The position numbers and the translations under genes are program-made. From contig NZ_CP170554.1 of assembly GCF_042701255.1 (NCBI RefSeq), positions 310,001 to 374,000 of the forward strand: a DNA stretch of 64,000 nucleotides, written 5' to 3'. Under the pieces are notes generated by a model, which searched no databases, was not told the DNA's origin, and saw nothing but the letters and a program-made list of their open reading frames with translations. This DNA comes from Tahibacter sp042701255 (GTDB lineage Bacteria > Pseudomonadota > Gammaproteobacteria > Xanthomonadales > Rhodanobacteraceae). Positions 59,977-64,000 of the stretch are shown here, piece by piece (position 1 is the stretch's first letter; each line of letters opens with the position of its first letter).

Positions 59977-61007
59977 CCTGATTAGCGCCGAGTCTCAGCT
60001 GCGCAGAGCGGTTTCGGTGAGCGACCCGAGGGCAAACAGAGCGATAGCCAGTCGCGGGATCATGGCCGCCATATCGACGCGTCGGTTGAAGCGGTACTGA
60101 TGGGCGGCGAGGTAGCGAGCGCCGTACTTGGCGAACTTCAAAGCGTGGTGGGTACCGCTCAAGGCAGTCTTGAGGTTGCTCAGGATCACGTTGACCCAGA
60201 GCAGCTGCGGTTGTTGAGCGGCAGCGCGGCCGCGGCCGGTGACGACGGCCTCATGGGCCATGCCGGCCTGGGCGATACCGGTGAAGGCGGACAGGCCGTC
60301 GCTGATGACCACGGCGTCGGGTGCCAGAGCGCGGTGTGCCCAGTTCTTGAGGGTTTCCCGATTGAAGCGAGGAACCGGATCCAGGCGGATGTGCAGAGGC
60401 CGCCCTTGCTCGGTGGCCACAGCGGCGATGAACGGGACTTTGTTTTCCCATTGCTGGCCATTGGCCACGCCGCTGCGCTCGCCGCCCAGATAGGCATCGT
60501 CCACCTGCACCACGCCGTGGAGGATCCGGTCGATCTCACGATGAGCCATGACCGCCATGAGCTTGTGCTTGATCCGCCAGGCCGTGCGGTAGCACACGCC
60601 CAGTTGCCGACTCAGCTCCAGTGCCGAGACGCCGTTCTTGGCCTGCGTCGTCAGGTAGATCGCCAACCACCACAGCCGTAACGGCAGCTTGGTGTCCGCC
60701 AACGGCGTTCCTGACGTCACACTGGTTTGCGTCCGGCAGTCACGGCACTGCCACAGGGTCTGTCGCCCGCGTCGGAAAGTCGATGCCTGCTGTCCCTTGC
60801 AGCTCGGACAGACAAACCCCTCCGGCCAACGCGAACGCGCCATGGCCTGCTCGCATTGCCTATCGGTGCCGAACTGCTTCATGAACGCCGGCAGGGACAC
60901 GCTGCGCTGGAACTGAACCCGATTCATCGCCATGGCGGCATCCTCTTGAGAATGCTGCCGTTTTAGATCTCGCCAGAATCAGCAGCTGAGACACAGCGCT
61001 AATCAGG
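59977..61007 (-). mobile_element. IS1595-family (ISXO2-like) insertion sequence, complete
   Basis: A 1031-base element. Its terminal inverted repeats are 59977-60001 and 60983-61007; they start CCTGATTAGCGC and match at 23 of 25 positions. It is flanked by direct repeats TCAAGGGGA. It carries one transposase gene on the minus strand. The copy at 1-582 is in the opposite orientation, so the two bracket about 59 kb as inverted repeats. Confidence 0.95.
59995..60933 (-). CDS. IS1595-family transposase
   Basis: A 312-residue transposase of the ISXO2 type. An N-terminal zinc ribbon with Cys42, Cys45, Cys63 and Cys66 (VCPSCKGQQA and WQCRDC) is followed by a helix-turn-helix (ELSRQLGVCYRTAWRIKHKL, about residues 106-125). 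The ISXO2-like DDE-type catalytic domain starts at HGVVQVDDAYLGGERSG. The C-terminal TYRFNRR-like segment reads HQYRFNRRVDMAAMIPRL, typical of the family. The gene is intact and its stop codon lies in the terminal repeat. The ATG at 60933 matches the family start (MNRVQFQR). Confidence 0.95.
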   Translation of the reverse strand: MAMNRVQFQRSVSLPAFMKQFGTDRQCEQAMARSRWPEGFVCPSCKGQQASTFRRGRQTLWQCRDCRTQTSVTSGTPLADTKLPLRLWWLAIYLTTQAKNGVSALELSRQLGVCYRTAWRIKHKLMAVMAHREIDRILHGVVQVDDAYLGGERSGVANGQQWENKVPFIAAVATEQGRPLHIRLDPVPRFNRETLKNWAHRALAPDAVVISDGLSAFTGIAQAGMAHEAVVTGRGRAAAQQPQLLWVNVILSNLKTALSGTHHALKFAKYGARYLAAHQYRFNRRVDMAAMIPRLAIALFALGSLTETALRS

Positions 61008-61040
61008 TCAAGGGGAGGGCATGGGTGGGGTTGGGGTTGC
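61008..61040 (+). repeat. Type A repeat arm, right flank of IS1595
   Basis: It begins with the target duplication TCAAGGGGA (61008-61016), followed by GGGCATGGGTGGGGTTGGGG and TTGC. It is the right half of the palindrome whose left half ends at 59976. Confidence 0.8.
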
Positions 61041-61117
61041 TCCGCACGCTATGCATGACCGTGCTGCAGCTGACAGCGCAGGAAGGCGATCGATGCGATC
61101 GCCACCTGCGCATCGCG

Positions 61118-63646
61118 TCATTCCGCCGTATCGCTCGCGGCTTCGGGCGCGGGTGTCTTGGGCTGCGGTGCGAGCTTGAGAATGCCGTGGCGGATTTCGC
61201 GGCTCAGGATCACCTTGGCGTCCTTGGCCACGACGGCCAGCGCCGCGTCGAAGTCGAGCTTGCCGGCGTCGTCGGTCCAGATCACCTTGCGTTCGCGCAG
61301 CTGCTGGATGAAGCCCTTGAACAGCGACTTGTCGAAGAACTCCGGCGCATTGAGCTCGTGCAGCAGGGTCAGGCGCTGCGCGGTCAGGGTGCAGAGGTTT
61401 TCCAGCTCGGCCGAACTGATCGTATGCGGCCCGTGCTTCACGAGCACGGCGATCGCGATGTAATAGCGCTCGAATGCCTGCAGCAGGCTGTGCGCGAGGG
61501 TGCGCAGCTGGAACGCCGCATCGCCCTGGCCGGCGCCGCGATTGAGCACGCGGCCTTCGGCGTCCGGCGTCAGCACGCCGCGGCGGATGAAGAATTCGAT
61601 CGTGGCCTGTATGCGCTCGATGAAGCCGGCTTCGTCCCAGGGCAGGAACAGTTCCGACTGGATGAACGGATAGATCAGCCGCGACAGGCGCAGCAGCGAC
61701 GCGCGCGCCATGCGCCGGTTGTTGATGAAGCAGCAGGCGATCCAGGCCGACGCAGCGAACAGATGCAGCACGTTGTTGCGGAAGTAGGACAGCAGAGTGG
61801 CCTGCTTGCCCTCGCTGGTCAGCACGTCGCCGAGCGGATGGCGGATGCGGCGTATCCACTGCATCTTTTCGCCGTAGGCGATGATCTCGCGCGGCGACAT
61901 CGTGGTCAGCGTGACGCGCTCGGCATACGGCAGCTCGGCGAGCAGGCCCTGATACAGATCCAGCTGCGCGATCAGGTCGGCCTCGGCCATCGCGTGCTTG
62001 GGCGTGGCCAGCAGCGCGACGGCGAGCAGGTTGATCGGATTGACGTCGGCGGCGCAGTTGATGCTGACCTGGATGCGCTCGGCCAGCGCGTCGACGCTGC
62101 GGTTGAACCATTCGGGCTTTTCTTCGCCGGCGCTCGCGCGCCAGTCCGGCGCCTGTTGCCGCAGCAGGTCTTCGAGGAAGACCGGTTCGCCGAAATTGAC
62201 CGCGACGCGGCCGTAGTGTTCGCGCAGCTTCTTCACCGAGCGGAGCAGGCCGAACAGCGATTCCTTCTGCTTGGCCTGGCCCGACAGCTCGCCGATGTAG
62301 CTGTTGCCTTCCATGAGCTTTTCGTAGCCGATATAGACCGGCTGGAAGACGACCGGCCGGCGCGACTCGCGCAGGAACGCGCGCAGGGTCATCGCGATCA
62401 TGCCGCCCTTGGGCTGCAGCAAACGGCCCGTACGCGAGCGGCCGCCTTCGATGAAGTACTCCATCGACACGCCGCGCGCGAACAGCTGGCTGACGTATTC
62501 GGTGAACACGGCCGAGTACAGCGCGTTCGCCTTGAAGCTGCGGCGCAGGAAGAACGCGCCGCCGCGGCGCAGCAGCGGCCCGACCAGAGGCAGATTGAGA
62601 TTGACGCCGGCGGCGATGTGCGGCGGCACGATGCCGTTGGTGTAGAGCAGCCAGCTCACGAGCAGGTAGTCGATATGGCTGCGATGGCAGGGCACGTAGA
62701 CGATTTCGTGGCCCGGCGCGACCGCGCGCACGCGATCGAAGTGATGCATGGTCACGCCGTCGTAGAGCTTGTTCCAGAAGCTCGTCAGCAGGAACGACAG
62801 CGAGCGCACGACCGGATGCGAATAGTCGGCGGCGATTTCCACGGCGTATTCGTGCGCGCGGCGCAGCGCCTGTTCGCGCGTCAGCGATTCCTTCTGCGCG
62901 GTCGCATTGATGACTTCCTGCACCGGCTCGGCGTTGACCACCGCGTCGACGATCGTGCGCCGGTGCGACAGATCGGGCCCGATGACGGCGGCGCGGATGC
63001 GGCGGAAATGCGCGCGCAGCACGCGCGAGATCTTGCGCACCGTGCGTTCGCGGGGCTGTCCCTGTTCCTCGGCCAGCACACTGCGCAGCGATACCGGAGT
63101 GGAAAACTGCACATGTGTATCACGGCCGTTGAGCACCAGGCCCAACAGACGGCGGAAGCGGCCGACGACGACCCAGTTTTCCGAGAACAGCACGCTGAAC
63201 CAGCCCGACTGACGGCTCGGCGCACGCCCGACGAAGATCGAAACCGGCACGAGCTGCACGTCCTGATCCGGCAGCAGATCGAGCTGCGCGACCAGATCGG
63301 CCAGCGGCTGCATCGGCGGTTTGCGCCGCGCCGGATTCCAGAACAGGCTGTTGCGCATCGACGTCGCGAAATAGCTGCGCTTGCGCCGCGTGGAAATGTT
63401 CTGCAGCGGAATCAGCGCCGAAGGCATGCCGGCTTCGCGGCAGGCCTGTTCGAGGATCAGCGCATCCGACAGGCCGTAGCGCTCGGTGACGTAGCAGACC
63501 GGCACGCCCGGCAGCAGCAGGCTGCGCGGATTGGCCGGGTCGGGTTTGATGCGGATCCAGGATTCGAGCAGGCGGCCGAACAGGCGCAGTCGCCAGGGCA
63601 CGCGCGGCGCGGCGTCTTCGCGCGCGGGAGTAGTGAGGTCGTCCAT
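61118..63646 (-). CDS. plsB: Glycerol-3-phosphate 1-O-acyltransferase PlsB
   Basis: An 842-residue membrane-bound acyltransferase that makes lysophosphatidic acid from glycerol-3-phosphate and acyl-CoA or acyl-ACP, the first step of phospholipid synthesis. The acyltransferase blocks are intact: YVPCHRSHIDYLLVSWLLY (HxxxxD), GAFFLRRSFKANALYSAVFTEYV, YFIEGGRSRTGRLLQPKGGM and FQPVYIGYEKLMEG. The large size is typical of gammaproteobacterial PlsB. The ATG at 63646 is used; a GTG at 63667 is in frame upstream. It is on the same strand as the partial gene at 63738, separated by a terminator. Confidence 0.96.
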   Translation of the reverse strand: MDDLTTPAREDAAPRVPWRLRLFGRLLESWIRIKPDPANPRSLLLPGVPVCYVTERYGLSDALILEQACREAGMPSALIPLQNISTRRKRSYFATSMRNSLFWNPARRKPPMQPLADLVAQLDLLPDQDVQLVPVSIFVGRAPSRQSGWFSVLFSENWVVVGRFRRLLGLVLNGRDTHVQFSTPVSLRSVLAEEQGQPRERTVRKISRVLRAHFRRIRAAVIGPDLSHRRTIVDAVVNAEPVQEVINATAQKESLTREQALRRAHEYAVEIAADYSHPVVRSLSFLLTSFWNKLYDGVTMHHFDRVRAVAPGHEIVYVPCHRSHIDYLLVSWLLYTNGIVPPHIAAGVNLNLPLVGPLLRRGGAFFLRRSFKANALYSAVFTEYVSQLFARGVSMEYFIEGGRSRTGRLLQPKGGMIAMTLRAFLRESRRPVVFQPVYIGYEKLMEGNSYIGELSGQAKQKESLFGLLRSVKKLREHYGRVAVNFGEPVFLEDLLRQQAPDWRASAGEEKPEWFNRSVDALAERIQVSINCAADVNPINLLAVALLATPKHAMAEADLIAQLDLYQGLLAELPYAERVTLTTMSPREIIAYGEKMQWIRRIRHPLGDVLTSEGKQATLLSYFRNNVLHLFAASAWIACCFINNRRMARASLLRLSRLIYPFIQSELFLPWDEAGFIERIQATIEFFIRRGVLTPDAEGRVLNRGAGQGDAAFQLRTLAHSLLQAFERYYIAIAVLVKHGPHTISSAELENLCTLTAQRLTLLHELNAPEFFDKSLFKGFIQQLRERKVIWTDDAGKLDFDAALAVVAKDAKVILSREIRHGILKLAPQPKTPAPEAASDTAE

Positions 63647-63664
63647 GCCGCGGATTGTAACCGC

Positions 63665-63700
63665 CACAAAAACGAACGCCGCCCGTGGGCGGCGTTCGTT
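63665..63700 (-). terminator. Rho-independent terminator downstream of the partial gene
   Basis: A perfect 14-bp stem (AACGAACGCCGCCC, 63671-63684, with 63687-63700) and a two-base gap as loop. On the minus strand it is followed by TTTTTG. It ends transcription from the gene at 63738 before plsB, so plsB should have its own promoter in a very short space. Confidence 0.8.
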
Positions 63701-63737
63701 GCGTTAGGGGCGCGTTAAATCGCGCCGGAAAACGCGA

Positions 63738-64000
63738 TCAGCCTTCGCTGGCGGCCGGCGCAGCGGCGGCCGGTTCGGCCGGAGCCTCGTCCTTCTTCTT
63801 GAGGCTTTCCATCATTTCCTTGCCGTACCAGCGGTCGCCGACCTTGACCATGTCGCTTTCGGCGCTGAGCGGGGTGTTGAGCAGCGAGTAGCTGATCTTG
63901 ACCTTGGCGGTGTTGGCATCCGACGAAACGGTTTCGGCCTTGATCGAGTCCAGGGTCTGGTCGATCGAGAAGCCGTACACCGCGAGCACGTCCTTGAGGC
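63738..64000 (-). CDS. C-terminal part of an unidentified protein (partial)
   Basis: The frame is open to the window end and lacks its start. The visible 86 or so residues include AVYGFSIDQTLDSIKAETVSSDANTAKVKISYSLLNTPLSAESDMVKVGDRWYGKEMMESLKKKDEAP and an Ala/Pro-rich tail. The alternation of short strands and the segment SDMVKVGDRWYGKEM look like the end of a small alpha+beta (NTF2-like or DUF4878-like) domain, perhaps of a lipoprotein, but I cannot name the family. Confidence 0.7.
   Translation of the reverse strand, partial: LKDVLAVYGFSIDQTLDSIKAETVSSDANTAKVKISYSLLNTPLSAESDMVKVGDRWYGKEMMESLKKKDEAPAEPAAAAPAASEG

Noticed and set aside
1..61007. Composite transposon formed by the two IS1595 copies
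   Set aside because: The interior is 59 kb of housekeeping genes with uniform composition and no cargo typical of a transposon; the copies are better seen as independent insertions in repeats.

Overview
The window looks like chromosomal DNA of a high-GC gammaproteobacterium, most likely of the Xanthomonadales/Lysobacterales (Rhodanobacteraceae-like). That placement is an inference from the housekeeping set (PlsB, LpxH, HemH, RdgC, TtcA, TatABC, GlyQS, ArgS, HrpB), a large TonB-dependent receptor with a carboxypeptidase-regulatory N-terminus, and the overall codon and GC style. Most of the 64 kb is ordinary chromosome with short operons on both strands.

Layout. 1-616: right part of an IS1595-family (ISXO2-like) element. 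0.6-5.3 kb: TraB/GumN protein, two GNAT acetyltransferases, LCAT-like lipase, EamA transporter. 5.4-10.8 kb: S9 peptidase and a large secreted Asp-box/PKD/PPC/P-domain protein. 11.7-19.5 kb: lpxH, UPF0316 protein, a GNAT-thioredoxin pair divergent from an RLAN/RimK ATP-grasp ligase, hrpB, an OmpA-like protein. 19.6-26.7 kb: SWIM-SNF2 helicase and a fused indolepyruvate ferredoxin oxidoreductase. 27.0-28.2 kb: an IS110 element. 28.3-36.2 kb: LpxL-like acyltransferase, an unknown protein, a secreted beta-helix-like protein and a frameshifted TonB receptor. 36.7-46.4 kb: argS, a SPOR protein, a DUF4139 protein, rmuC, glyS, glyQ. 46.5-59.6 kb: PilB/GspE-like ATPase, class I amidotransferase, RHH-like protein, tatABC, SYLF protein, a surface protein with a C-terminal sorting-like tail, hemH, hydrolase, YgjP-like protease, rdgC, ttcA, YdcH-like protein, NhaC antiporter. 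60-61 kb: a complete second IS1595 copy, inverted relative to the first. 61.1-64 kb: plsB and the end of an unknown gene.

The most interesting system is the IS110 element. Its 5' non-coding end folds on paper into a three-way junction with two arms. Four short segments of these arms match, in the order expected for a bridge RNA, the left target flank, the right target flank, the right end and the left end of the element. Removing the element at a CT core restores one arm of a dispersed palindromic repeat that occurs several times in the window. Both IS1595 copies lie in the same repeat family, so this repeat acts as a landing site for two unrelated transposon families.

Three genes (glyS, the TonB receptor, the hydrolase after hemH) are each broken by a 1-2 base length change in a G/C run or GC repeat, and a SPOR gene may carry a fourth. 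Because glyS is essential, sequence errors are the simplest explanation for at least some of these.
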